Part shown: positions 1 through 6,544 of the stretch, in pieces | Numbering within the stretch: the first letter of the stretch is position 1 | Layout of the letters: every line of letters starts with the position of its first letter | From: Pseudoruminococcus sp964385235 | Lineage (GTDB): Bacteria; Bacillota; Clostridia; Oscillospirales; Acutalibacteraceae | DNA: 18,905 nt | Direction: 5' to 3' | Assembly (NCBI GenBank): GCA_964385235.1 | Contig: CAYLOD010000029.1 | Location: forward strand, 1-18,905 | Notes under the pieces: model-generated | The model's database searches: none | What the model saw: the letters and a program-made list of their open reading frames with translations, nothing else | What the model was told of the DNA's origin: nothing | Program-made: the position numbers and the translations under genes

Positions 1-52
1 CGCATGACTGTTAATCATGATGTCACTGGTTCGAGCCCAGTTGGGGGAGCCA
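1..52 (+). tRNA. tRNA-Asn (anticodon GTT), 3' part only
   Basis: The window opens inside a tRNA. The anticodon arm is visible as stem CATGA/TCATG around the loop CTGTTAA, which puts GTT at the anticodon position (Asn). The T arm is ACTGG / loop TTCGAGC / CCAGT. It is followed by seven acceptor-strand bases, discriminator G and an encoded CCA ending at 52. The 5' acceptor strand and D arm lie before the window, so the gene is truncated by the window edge and not by mutation. Confidence 0.93.
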
Positions 53-91
53 AAGAAAGGTCTGCAAGCGTGTGTTTGCAGACCTTTCTTT
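52..91 (+). terminator. Intrinsic terminator of the tRNA-Asn transcript
   Basis: A perfect 16-bp inverted repeat (arms 52-67 and 76-91, 8-nt loop) starts at the last base of the tRNA. Its core is GGTCTGC/GCAGACC. The A-rich left arm faces a T-rich right arm (CTTTCTTT), so the lower stem supplies the U-rich 3' side of a Rho-independent terminator. The same A/T stem would also serve on the other strand. Confidence 0.85.
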
Positions 92-464
92 ATGCGGTAT
101 TATGCCGTAGAGATTTTGGCTGTTTGTCAACAGTTCGGTAAGAAAAAACGGAAATGCACACGCAGGCAGTCGCGGATATGCGGTTGTCTGCTTTTTATCT
201 GTCATCAGCATGAAAACATATGTAAAACGCGATTTCTGAAGCGTCTGAAATTTCGGAATCCGTAAGCGTTTCTTTTTAAGTTTAGACATTGATTTTGTTG
301 TTGCAGCCTTCTGTAAAGGCATCTTATTACATAGAAAAGATAAACTCAAAGTCATAAAATTAAATATTGTTGAAAGACAGAATAATAACAAACACTGTTT
401 TTCTTTATTTAAGGGCAAGAGATATATCTCTTGCCCTTGAATATTTTAAGCATCTTAAATTTTA
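92..464. other. AT-rich spacer without a convincing gene
   Basis: This spacer separates the two tRNA genes. Open frames exist here on both strands, but each one runs into a tRNA gene antisense or out of frame and lacks a good ribosome binding site, so none is annotated. The only clear structure is the palindrome at 411-438. Confidence 0.6.
411..438 (-). terminator. 28-nt perfect palindrome downstream of tRNA-Pro, possible terminator
   Basis: The sequence is AAGGGCAAGAGA, then TATA, then TCTCTTGCCCTT: a perfect 12-bp stem that can close fully. It lies 26 nt beyond the 3' end of the minus-strand tRNA-Pro, where a terminator is expected. However, the bases after the stem on that strand are A-rich (AAATAAAG) and there is no U-tract. 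On the + strand it is followed by GAATATTTT. A terminator role for tRNA-Pro is the simplest reading from position; an operator or small repeat is possible. Confidence 0.45.
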
Positions 465-541
465 TGGTCCGAGTGACAGGAGTCGAACCTGCGGCCTCTT
501 GAACCCCATTCAAGCGCGCTACCAAACTGCGCCACACCCGG
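465..541 (-). tRNA. tRNA-Pro (anticodon GGG)
   Basis: On the minus strand a complete 77-nt cloverleaf can be drawn. The acceptor is CCGGGTG paired with CACTCGG (one G-T pair), the D stem is GCGC/GCGC, and the anticodon stem CTTGA/TCAAG encloses the loop ATGGGGT, which places GGG at positions 34-36. The T arm is GCAGG / TTCGACT / CCTGT. Discriminator A and an encoded CCA end at 465. The GGG anticodon reads CCC/CCU proline codons. The - strand orientation sets this gene apart from everything else in the window. Confidence 0.95.
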
Positions 542-558
542 AAATATCGGCAGTTTTT

Positions 559-587
559 ATATTACCATATTATTTTCCATTTTGCAA
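559..587 (-). promoter_or_regulatory. Putative sigma-A-type promoter of tRNA-Pro
   Basis: On the minus strand, a -35-like TTGCAA (582-587) and a -10-like TAATAT (559-564) are separated by exactly 17 nt. The -10 lies 17 nt before the mature tRNA 5' end at 541, leaving a short processed leader. Each hexamer matches 4 of 6 consensus bases. Confidence 0.55.
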
Positions 588-624
588 TAGTTTTTTTTAT
601 TTTTTCTATGGCAGTAAATCCCCG

Positions 625-651
625 AAGTAAATTCCACTGTGGAATTTACTT
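625..651. repeat. 27-nt perfect inverted repeat between divergent promoters
   Basis: The arms are AAGTAAATTCCAC (625-637) and GTGGAATTTACTT (639-651), separated by a single T. The element is symmetric to the base and sits between the minus-strand tRNA-Pro promoter and the plus-strand miaB promoter. The motif GAAGTAAA occurs again at 687-694. It could be a dispersed palindromic repeat, an operator or a hairpin. No second full copy occurs in the window. Confidence 0.6.
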
Positions 652-684
652 TATATGATTTGCCGCAAAAACCTTAATTCCCAC

Positions 685-713
685 TTGAAGTAAACGACTG
701 ATTATGATAAAAT
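685..713 (+). promoter_or_regulatory. Putative sigma-A-type promoter of miaB
   Basis: TTGAAG (685-690) and TAAAAT (708-713) are separated by 17 nt, each close to consensus. The predicted start site near 720 gives a leader of about 50 nt before the miaB start. Confidence 0.65.
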
Positions 714-771
714 AATATGGTATATTTTAATAATAATCAGATAAACTTGTTTTGAGAACGGAGAGTTCGTT

Positions 772-2190
772 TTGCAGGATAAACAGATTCTTGAAAATGT
801 TACGGACGAGGAGCTTGCCCGCAATCACGAATATTCACAGCTTCTTTGCGATATTCTCAAAGTTCGCGCGAGAGGCCAGGTCCCTATGGCTATGGTCAGA
901 ACATACGGCTGTCAGCAGAATGTCGCGGACAGCGAGAAGCTTAAGGGAATGCTCGCTGAGATGGGCTGCGGCTTTACAGAGGACGAGAATGAGGCTGATA
1001 TAATTATTTTCAACACCTGCGCCGTGCGTGAACACGCGGAGGACAGGGTATTCGGCAATGTCGGCGCGCTCAAAAACGTAAAACGGCGCCACCCGTCGCT
1101 TATTATCGCCCTTTGCGGCTGTATGATGGAGCAGGAGCATATCGCACAGAGAATATACAAGAGTTTTTCTTTTGTATCGCTTGTGTTCGGTACGCATGAG
1201 ATACACCGTTTCCCCAAGCTTCTCTATGATACCGTAACAACGGGCAGACGCATTGTAGCACGCGGAGAGGACGACGGCATGATACACGAGGGTCTGCCGA
1301 CATTTCGCGACGGAACGTTTAAGGGCTGGCTCCCTGTCATGTATGGCTGCAATAACTTCTGTACATACTGTATTGTTCCGTATGTCAGAGGGCGGGAAAG
1401 GAGCCGCGTCCCCGATCTTATCATGAATGAGGCGCGCGAGATGATCTCCGCGGGATATAAGGATATAACGCTTCTCGGACAGAATGTCAACTCTTACGGC
1501 AAGACGCTTGAGAGTAAAAAGACTTTTGCGTCGCTCTTGTCTGATATTGCGGGGATAGACGGAGATTTTTGGCTCCGCTTTATGACGTCGCACCCGAAGG
1601 ATCTCTCGAACGAGCTTATAGACGTCATAGCGTCAAGCGATAAGATCTGCAGTCATATCCACCTGCCGCTTCAGTCGGGAAGCGACAGGATACTGAAGCT
1701 GATGAACCGCCGATATGACAGAAAGCGCTATATGGAAATAGTTGAATACGCAAAGAAGAAAATCCCCGGTGTTTCGCTCACGAGCGATATAATAGTCGGC
1801 TTCCCGGGTGAAACATATGAGGATTTTCAGGAAACATTAAGCCTTATCCGGGAAGTTGGCTTCACATCTCTTTTCACGTTTATATTTTCACCGCGTGTGG
1901 GTACTCCCGCCGCAGAGATGGACGACCCTGTTCCTCATGAGGAAAAGTCGAGGTGGTTTTCCGAGCTTTTAAAGGTTCAGGAGGAAATAGCTGCAAAACG
2001 CTGCGAGTCCATGGTGGGCGAAAGGCACAGAGTTCTTGTGGAAAGCGCAAAATCTGACGTGGAGCTGACCTCGCGAACCGAAGGAAATATTATAGTAGAG
2101 CTTGAAGGTCCCCCGCAGCTTATAGGGACGTTTCAAAATGTCGAAATAACAAGGGCGCGAAACTGGATATTAAAGGGGAAATTGTTGTAA
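772..2190 (+). CDS. miaB: tRNA-2-methylthio-N6-dimethylallyladenosine synthase MiaB
   Basis: MiaB is a radical-SAM methylthiotransferase that converts i6A37 to ms2i6A37 in tRNAs reading UNN codons, using two [4Fe-4S] clusters. In the 472-residue product the three N-terminal cluster cysteines are visible: C47 (TYGCQQN), C83 (NTCAVRE) and C117 (CGCMMEQ). The radical-SAM CxxxCxxC motif is CNNFCTYC (C193, C197, C200), followed by YVRGRERSR. The C-terminus (about 405-470) fits a TRAM RNA-binding domain. The N-terminus extends about 40 residues before the methylthiotransferase domain, as in Firmicute homologues. The start is TTG at 772: GGAGAG at 760-765 lies 6 nt upstream and no in-frame ATG fits better. 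Family assignment is very secure, and the neighbouring mutS/mutL/miaA context agrees. Confidence 0.96.
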   Translation: MQDKQILENVTDEELARNHEYSQLLCDILKVRARGQVPMAMVRTYGCQQNVADSEKLKGMLAEMGCGFTEDENEADIIIFNTCAVREHAEDRVFGNVGALKNVKRRHPSLIIALCGCMMEQEHIAQRIYKSFSFVSLVFGTHEIHRFPKLLYDTVTTGRRIVARGEDDGMIHEGLPTFRDGTFKGWLPVMYGCNNFCTYCIVPYVRGRERSRVPDLIMNEAREMISAGYKDITLLGQNVNSYGKTLESKKTFASLLSDIAGIDGDFWLRFMTSHPKDLSNELIDVIASSDKICSHIHLPLQSGSDRILKLMNRRYDRKRYMEIVEYAKKKIPGVSLTSDIIVGFPGETYEDFQETLSLIREVGFTSLFTFIFSPRVGTPAAEMDDPVPHEEKSRWFSELLKVQEEIAAKRCESMVGERHRVLVESAKSDVELTSRTEGNIIVELEGPPQLIGTFQNVEITRARNWILKGKLL

Positions 2191-2317
2191 GCCGAATCTT
2201 CAATAAGGGGATTGCCCCGTCAGGGCGTGACCCGGCGGGACGGACTTCTACGGGGACGGCTTGCCTGATTTATACGGATTTTAATATTGACATACATTAT
2301 TAAAGGAGATTTTGAAA
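2191..2317 (+). other. GC-rich, foldable gap between miaB and the YlbF-family gene
   Basis: About 70 nt after the miaB stop are clearly richer in G and C than the surroundings. They contain several short inverted repeats: GGGG/CCCC around ATTG (2207-2218), GGG/CCC around CGTGA (2223-2233), and CCGTC (2217-2221) against GACGG (2239-2243, with a second GACGG further on). No U-tract follows, so this is not a clean terminator. The last 45 nt are AT-rich and end in the AGGAG ribosome binding site. I recognise no riboswitch class here. Confidence 0.4.
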
Positions 2318-2728
2318 ATGGCAGATGTAATAGAATTGGCAAGGGAAATAGGCAGACAGCTTCAGGCTGACGAGAGCTATCTGAGGCTTCAGGTGGCAAG
2401 ACAGCAGAGCGAGGAGGACGAGGCTCTTCAAAACGCGATCGGGGAATTTAACCTTAAGCGCATGGCGATAAACAACGAGGCTTCAAAACCCGACAGAAAC
2501 GACGAGAAGATGCAGGAGCTTAACGCTGAGCTTCGCAAGGCATACGCGCAGGTTATGTCTAACGAAAACTGGATAGCTTTTAACGAGGCCAAGGGTGAAT
2601 TTGAGGAGATAGTGAAGCGTGTCACGGCGATAATAACTCAATCGGCGCAGGGCGAGGATCCCGATACAACTGATTATGTCCCGAGCAGCTGTTCGGGAAG
2701 CTGTGAAACTTGCGGCGGCTGCGGCTGA
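2318..2728 (+). CDS. YlbF/YmcA-family protein with a C-terminal four-cysteine tail
   Basis: A 136-residue, mostly helical, charged protein of the YlbF/YmcA (Com_YlbF) family, typified by residues 1-105 (VIELAREIG near the start, SNENWIAFNEAKGEFEEIV at about 81-99). In Bacillus subtilis, YmcA (RicA) is encoded between miaB and cotE-mutS and works with YlbF and YaaT in a complex that binds [4Fe-4S] clusters and affects mRNA processing, competence and biofilm formation. Here the gene also lies between miaB and mutS, which supports orthology to that group, but I cannot separate RicA from RicF by eye. The tail CSGSCETCGGCG has C125, C129, C132 and C135 in a CX3CX2CX2C pattern fit for metal or Fe-S binding. 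The ATG at 2318 is preferred over TTG at 2312 because AGGAG (2304-2308) is 9 nt from the ATG but only 3 nt from the TTG. Confidence 0.85.
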   Translation: MADVIELAREIGRQLQADESYLRLQVARQQSEEDEALQNAIGEFNLKRMAINNEASKPDRNDEKMQELNAELRKAYAQVMSNENWIAFNEAKGEFEEIVKRVTAIITQSAQGEDPDTTDYVPSSCSGSCETCGGCG

Positions 2729-2771
2729 CAGCAGCTGCTATAAAAGAATAACATAAAGGGAGGTGTATGTT

Positions 2772-5375
2772 TTGACGGAGTTTTCTCCAATGATGAAGCA
2801 ATATTTTGAAATCAAGGATCAAAATAAGGACGCTATACTTTTTTATCGCGTCGGGGATTTTTATGAGATGTTTTTTGACGACGCGCTCACAGCTTCAAAG
2901 GAGCTGGAGCTTACCCTGACGGGCAAAGATTGCGGCACGGAGGAACGCGCGCCTATGTGCGGCGTACCGTATCACAGTTGCGAGGCATATATCGCAAGGC
3001 TTGTGCAAAGAGGCTACAAAGTCGCTATCTGTGAACAGACTGAGGATCCGGCTAAGGCCAAGGGACTTGTCAAGCGTGATATTATACGTGTGGTTACGCC
3101 GGGAACGATCACAGAGCCGTCTATGCTCGATGAGGCCCAGAACAGCTTTATCGGCTGTATTTACTCCGAGGAAGGGAGAGGGGGACTTGCGTTCTGCGAC
3201 ATATCTACAGGTGAATTTTTCGCCTCGTCTGTTTCCGGCAGGGAGCTTATACGTTCTGTTAAGGACGAGCTTCTGAAGTTCTCGCCAAAGGAGATTTTGA
3301 TAAGCACAGGCGTACTAAGCTATAAGGAGCTTGTGCCGTTTATTAAGGAAAAGCTGGTGTGCTCCGTTGAGGTTCTGGACGATGATGAATTTGACGAGCA
3401 AAAGGCTGACCGTATTCTTTCCGGGCATTTCAAGGAAAGTATTGAGGATATGATAGGCAGCTCCTGTTCCAAGGAAAGCAAGCTTGCGTCAGCGGCCATT
3501 TTCAGCTATCTCTTAAAAACTCAGATGACGGGTCTTGAGAGGATAACAAGGATACTGCCGTATGCCGAGAGCGAATATATGCAGCTTGACTTTACCGCCA
3601 AGCGCAATCTTGAGCTGACGGAAACACTCCACGAGAAAAAACGCTTCGGCTCGCTTCTTTGGGTGCTCGACAGATGTGAAACCTCTATGGGCAGAAGGCT
3701 TCTCAAGAGCTTTGTCGAAAAACCGCTCGTAAATGTCGGCAAAATCACCGCAAGGCAGAATGCCGTAGCCGAGCTTTACGAAAATGTTCAGATGAGAATG
3801 GATCTGTGCGGCGCTGTTTCGGGCATACCCGATATAGAGAGGACAATGACCCGTATCGTGTACGGTTCGGCCAATGCCCGCGATCTGCTCTCGCTTCTGT
3901 CGGCGCTCAGGAAAATTCCGTCAATAAGAGAAGCCATAAAGGACTGCAAAAGCAGGCTCTTGTGCGAACAGCTCTCTATGCTGGAATCTCTCGAGGATTT
4001 GCGGGACGATATAGAAAGGGCGATAGTTGACAGTCCGCCCTTTACCGTAAGAGAGGGCGGAATAATCAGGGACGGATATAATGAGGAGCTTGACAGGCTT
4101 CGCAATGACATGAACAACAGCGCAGGACTTCTGTCGGATATAGAGAACCGTGAACGGGAACGTACCGGAATACCAAAGTTGAAGGTCGGCTTTAACCGTG
4201 TTTTCGGATATTATATCGAGGTAACGAATATGTACAAGGATTCTGTTCCCGTCGAATATATCCGAAAGCAGACTCTCACAGGCTGTGAACGTTACATAAC
4301 CGAGGAGCTTAAGGATATAGAGCGCAGGATTCTCGGCGCAAAGGAGCGCTCGTTTGCCCTTGAATACAGTATTTTTGACGATATAAGGAAACGCGCCGCG
4401 TCACGCGTTGAGCAGATACAGAATACGGCACGGGCGGTCGCGATGTGTGACGCGCTTTACTCTCTCGCGCAGGTCGCCTTTGACAATAACTACTGCCGCC
4501 CCGATATTACACAGAACAGTAAAATAACTATCAAGGACGGCAGACATCCCGTTGTGGAAAGGCTTTTGAACGGTGTGCCGTTCGTGCCGAACGACGTCGC
4601 GCTTGATTCGGGAAGCAGTCGTGTGGCGATTATAACGGGTCCCAATATGGCGGGCAAGTCAACATATATGAGGAGTGTCGCGCTTATTGTGCTTATGGCT
4701 CAGACAGGCAGCTTTGTTCCCGCGAAATCCGCGGAGATCTCGATATGCGACAGCATTTTCACGAGGATAGGCGCGTCCGACGATATGACGACAGGGCAGT
4801 CTACCTTTATGGTAGAGATGAACGAGGTAGCTTATATTTTAAAGAACGCGACTAAAAACAGCCTGCTTATTCTCGACGAAATCGGCAGAGGCACCTCGAC
4901 GTTCGACGGCATGAGCATAGCGAGGGCTGTGCTTGAATATGCCGCCGACAAGAAAAAGCTCGGCGCAAAAACACTGTTTGCCACACATTACCATGAGCTG
5001 ACGGTTCTTGAGGACGAGCTCGACGGCGTGCGAAACTACAATATTGCGGTTAAAAAGCGCGGCGACGATATAACCTTTCTGCGCAGGATAGTCAAAGGAG
5101 CGGCAGACGACAGCTACGGAGTCGAGGTCGCAAAACTCGCGGGACTTCCCTCAAGTGTTATAGCACGAGCGAAGACCGTATTAAAAGAGCTTGAAAGCGA
5201 AAGGAAAGAAGAACCTCCAAAAGCCGTGAAAAGCGAGGACGAGGATATGCAGCTTACGATGACTCATGAAAACGATGAGATACGCGAGATACTGCTGGGT
5301 GTCGATATAAATACGCTTACACCGATAGAGTCGATGAACCTGCTTGTTAAGCTTATTGCTATTGCCGAAAAATAA
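2772..5375 (+). CDS. mutS: DNA mismatch repair protein MutS
   Basis: MutS recognises base mismatches and small loops, then recruits MutL in an ATP-dependent way. The 867-residue product has the mismatch-reading Phe-X-Glu (F30-Y31-E32 in GDFYEMFF), the connector and lever/clamp domains, and a C-terminal ABC-type ATPase. The Walker A is GPNMAGKST (623-631) and the Walker B is LLILDEIGRGTSTFDG (D702, E703), followed by ATHYHEL. The TTG at 2772 is taken as start: AGGGAGGTG (2757-2765) lies 6 nt upstream and the protein then begins MTEFSPMMKQYF, as in typical MutS. A GTG at 2763 lies inside that Shine-Dalgarno and is rejected. Near the C-terminus, where many Gram-positive MutS proteins carry a beta-clamp motif like QLSLF, this one has QLTMT (827-831). 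It lies 43 nt after the YlbF-family gene, in the same direction. Confidence 0.97.
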   Translation: MTEFSPMMKQYFEIKDQNKDAILFYRVGDFYEMFFDDALTASKELELTLTGKDCGTEERAPMCGVPYHSCEAYIARLVQRGYKVAICEQTEDPAKAKGLVKRDIIRVVTPGTITEPSMLDEAQNSFIGCIYSEEGRGGLAFCDISTGEFFASSVSGRELIRSVKDELLKFSPKEILISTGVLSYKELVPFIKEKLVCSVEVLDDDEFDEQKADRILSGHFKESIEDMIGSSCSKESKLASAAIFSYLLKTQMTGLERITRILPYAESEYMQLDFTAKRNLELTETLHEKKRFGSLLWVLDRCETSMGRRLLKSFVEKPLVNVGKITARQNAVAELYENVQMRMDLCGAVSGIPDIERTMTRIVYGSANARDLLSLLSALRKIPSIREAIKDCKSRLLCEQLSMLESLEDLRDDIERAIVDSPPFTVREGGIIRDGYNEELDRLRNDMNNSAGLLSDIENRERERTGIPKLKVGFNRVFGYYIEVTNMYKDSVPVEYIRKQTLTGCERYITEELKDIERRILGAKERSFALEYSIFDDIRKRAASRVEQIQNTARAVAMCDALYSLAQVAFDNNYCRPDITQNSKITIKDGRHPVVERLLNGVPFVPNDVALDSGSSRVAIITGPNMAGKSTYMRSVALIVLMAQTGSFVPAKSAEISICDSIFTRIGASDDMTTGQSTFMVEMNEVAYILKNATKNSLLILDEIGRGTSTFDGMSIARAVLEYAADKKKLGAKTLFATHYHELTVLEDELDGVRNYNIAVKKRGDDITFLRRIVKGAADDSYGVEVAKLAGLPSSVIARAKTVLKELESERKEEPPKAVKSEDEDMQLTMTHENDEIREILLGVDINTLTPIESMNLLVKLIAIAEK

Positions 5376-5401
5376 TTGTGAGGTTATTAACCGTAATGAT
5401 A

Positions 5402-5430
5402 TTGCGGACAGAATATAACCGGGATAATAT
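5402..5430 (+). promoter_or_regulatory. Putative promoter of the aldolase-like gene
   Basis: TTGCGG (5402-5407) and TAATAT (5425-5430) are separated by 17 nt in the 157-nt gap after mutS. The predicted leader is about 95 nt. A second, perfect -10 hexamer (TATAAT, 5484-5489) lies closer to the gene but has no recognisable -35, so either or both could be used. Confidence 0.45.
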
Positions 5431-5495
5431 GTCACTGCTTCTCAGGCGTGAACTGTGTAAAACTACGGGAAAAGCCCTTTATTTATAATTTAAGA

Positions 5496-5508
5496 GTAAG
5501 TCACTTAC
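5496..5508. promoter_or_regulatory. 13-nt palindrome, possible operator
   Basis: GTAAGT-C-ACTTAC is a perfect 6+1+6 palindrome. It lies 6 nt downstream of the TATAAT at 5484-5489, that is, at the likely transcription start, and 10 nt before the GGAGG ribosome binding site of the aldolase-like gene. Its size and symmetry suit a dimeric repressor. No regulator gene lies nearby to support this. Confidence 0.35.
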
Positions 5509-5532
5509 AAAGATAACGGAGGATTTTTTAAA

Positions 5533-6510
5533 ATGGGTAAAAAAGGCGAATTAGTATCATTCAGACCTGATATAAAGGTACTCGACGCAACTGTCAGAGA
5601 CGGAGGTCTTGTGAACAATTTCTATTTTGAGGACAGCTTTATCAAGTCACTGTATGAAACAAACCTTAAAGCGGGCATAGACTATATGGAGTTCGGCTAC
5701 CGCGCGTCAAAGACACTTTTTGATCCGGACAAGTTCGGAAAATGGAAGTTTTGCGACGAGGAGAGCATAAGAGCTGTTGTCGGTGAAAACGATACGGATA
5801 TGAAGATCTCCGTCATGGCGGACGTCGGCAGGACGGATTTTAAAACAGATATTATCGACAGGAAGAATTCCGTTGTAGATATGTACAGGATAGCCACATA
5901 TCTCAATACGATCCCGTCGGCTGTTGAAATGATAGAATTTTGCAATAAAAAGGGATACGAAACGACAGTAAATATAATGGCTATCTCTAACGCGAACAGC
6001 AGCGACCTTGATACGGCTCTTGACATACTTGGCCGCTCGTGTGTTGACTGTATATATATCGTTGACAGCTACGGCTCGCTCTACCCGGAGCAGACAGCCG
6101 CTCTCGCGGAAAAATACCTTGAGATCGGTGATAAGTACGGTAAGCAGATAGGCATACATGCTCACAACAACCAGCAGCTCGCGTTTGCGAATACAATAGA
6201 GGCTCTCTCGCTCGGCGTCAACTACCTTGACGCTACAGTAAGCGGCATGGGCAGAGGCGCGGGCAACTGCTACATGGAGCTTCTCCTCGGATTCCTCAAG
6301 AATCCCAAGTATAATCTCACTCCGCTTCTCGACTTTATTGAGGCTAACGTGCAAAAGCTCAAAGACAGCGGCGCGGTATGGGGATATGATGTTCCCTACC
6401 TCCTCACGGGCAGACTTAACCAGCACCCGAGAGCGGCCATTGAGTTTATCAAGGAGCATAAGACGGGCTACGCGAATATGTACCTTGAGCTTTTAGAGAA
6501 CAATATCTGA
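5533..6510 (+). CDS. DRE-TIM metallolyase family protein, 4-hydroxy-2-oxovalerate aldolase-like
   Basis: A 325-residue TIM-barrel enzyme of the HMG-CoA lyase / isopropylmalate synthase / hydroxy-oxovalerate aldolase superfamily. The diagnostic strand is DATVRDGG (D18, R22, D23: metal ligand and catalytic Arg). The metal-binding HAHNN (H209, H211) follows QIGI, and the active-site loop GMGRGAGN is at 238-245. Length and the lack of a leucine-binding regulatory domain argue against isopropylmalate synthase. The closest described pattern is the class II 4-hydroxy-2-oxovalerate aldolase, but no acetaldehyde dehydrogenase partner is nearby, so the substrate is unknown. GGAGG at 5518-5522 lies 10 nt before the ATG. 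It stands between mutS (157 nt upstream) and mutL (34 nt downstream), where B. subtilis and many Clostridia have mutL directly. Family assignment is firm; function is open. Confidence 0.88.
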   Translation: MGKKGELVSFRPDIKVLDATVRDGGLVNNFYFEDSFIKSLYETNLKAGIDYMEFGYRASKTLFDPDKFGKWKFCDEESIRAVVGENDTDMKISVMADVGRTDFKTDIIDRKNSVVDMYRIATYLNTIPSAVEMIEFCNKKGYETTVNIMAISNANSSDLDTALDILGRSCVDCIYIVDSYGSLYPEQTAALAEKYLEIGDKYGKQIGIHAHNNQQLAFANTIEALSLGVNYLDATVSGMGRGAGNCYMELLLGFLKNPKYNLTPLLDFIEANVQKLKDSGAVWGYDVPYLLTGRLNQHPRAAIEFIKEHKTGYANMYLELLENNI

Positions 6511-6544
6511 CAGACTTATAAAACAGGCAGGGCAGGTGAACCGT

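Noticed and set aside
23..418. 131-codon minus-strand open frame between the tRNAs
   Set aside because: It ends antisense to the tRNA-Asn and its terminator, lacks a plausible ribosome binding site and reads as low-complexity sequence with no family signature.
367..630. 87-codon plus-strand open frame over the tRNA-Pro
   Set aside because: Its core (SDRSRTCGLLNPIQ) is the familiar false translation of a tRNA antisense strand.
835..1593. 252-codon minus-strand open frame inside miaB
   Set aside because: Fully antisense to a secure gene, with no recognisable domain or ribosome binding site; long antisense frames are common in this codon usage.
2287..2292. Perfect TTGACA upstream of the YlbF-family gene as a -35 box
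   Set aside because: A -10 at proper spacing would fall on the ribosome binding site and start codon, with no hexamer match there.
5707..6459. 250-codon minus-strand open frame inside the aldolase-like gene
   Set aside because: Fully antisense to a gene with clear motifs; no family features.
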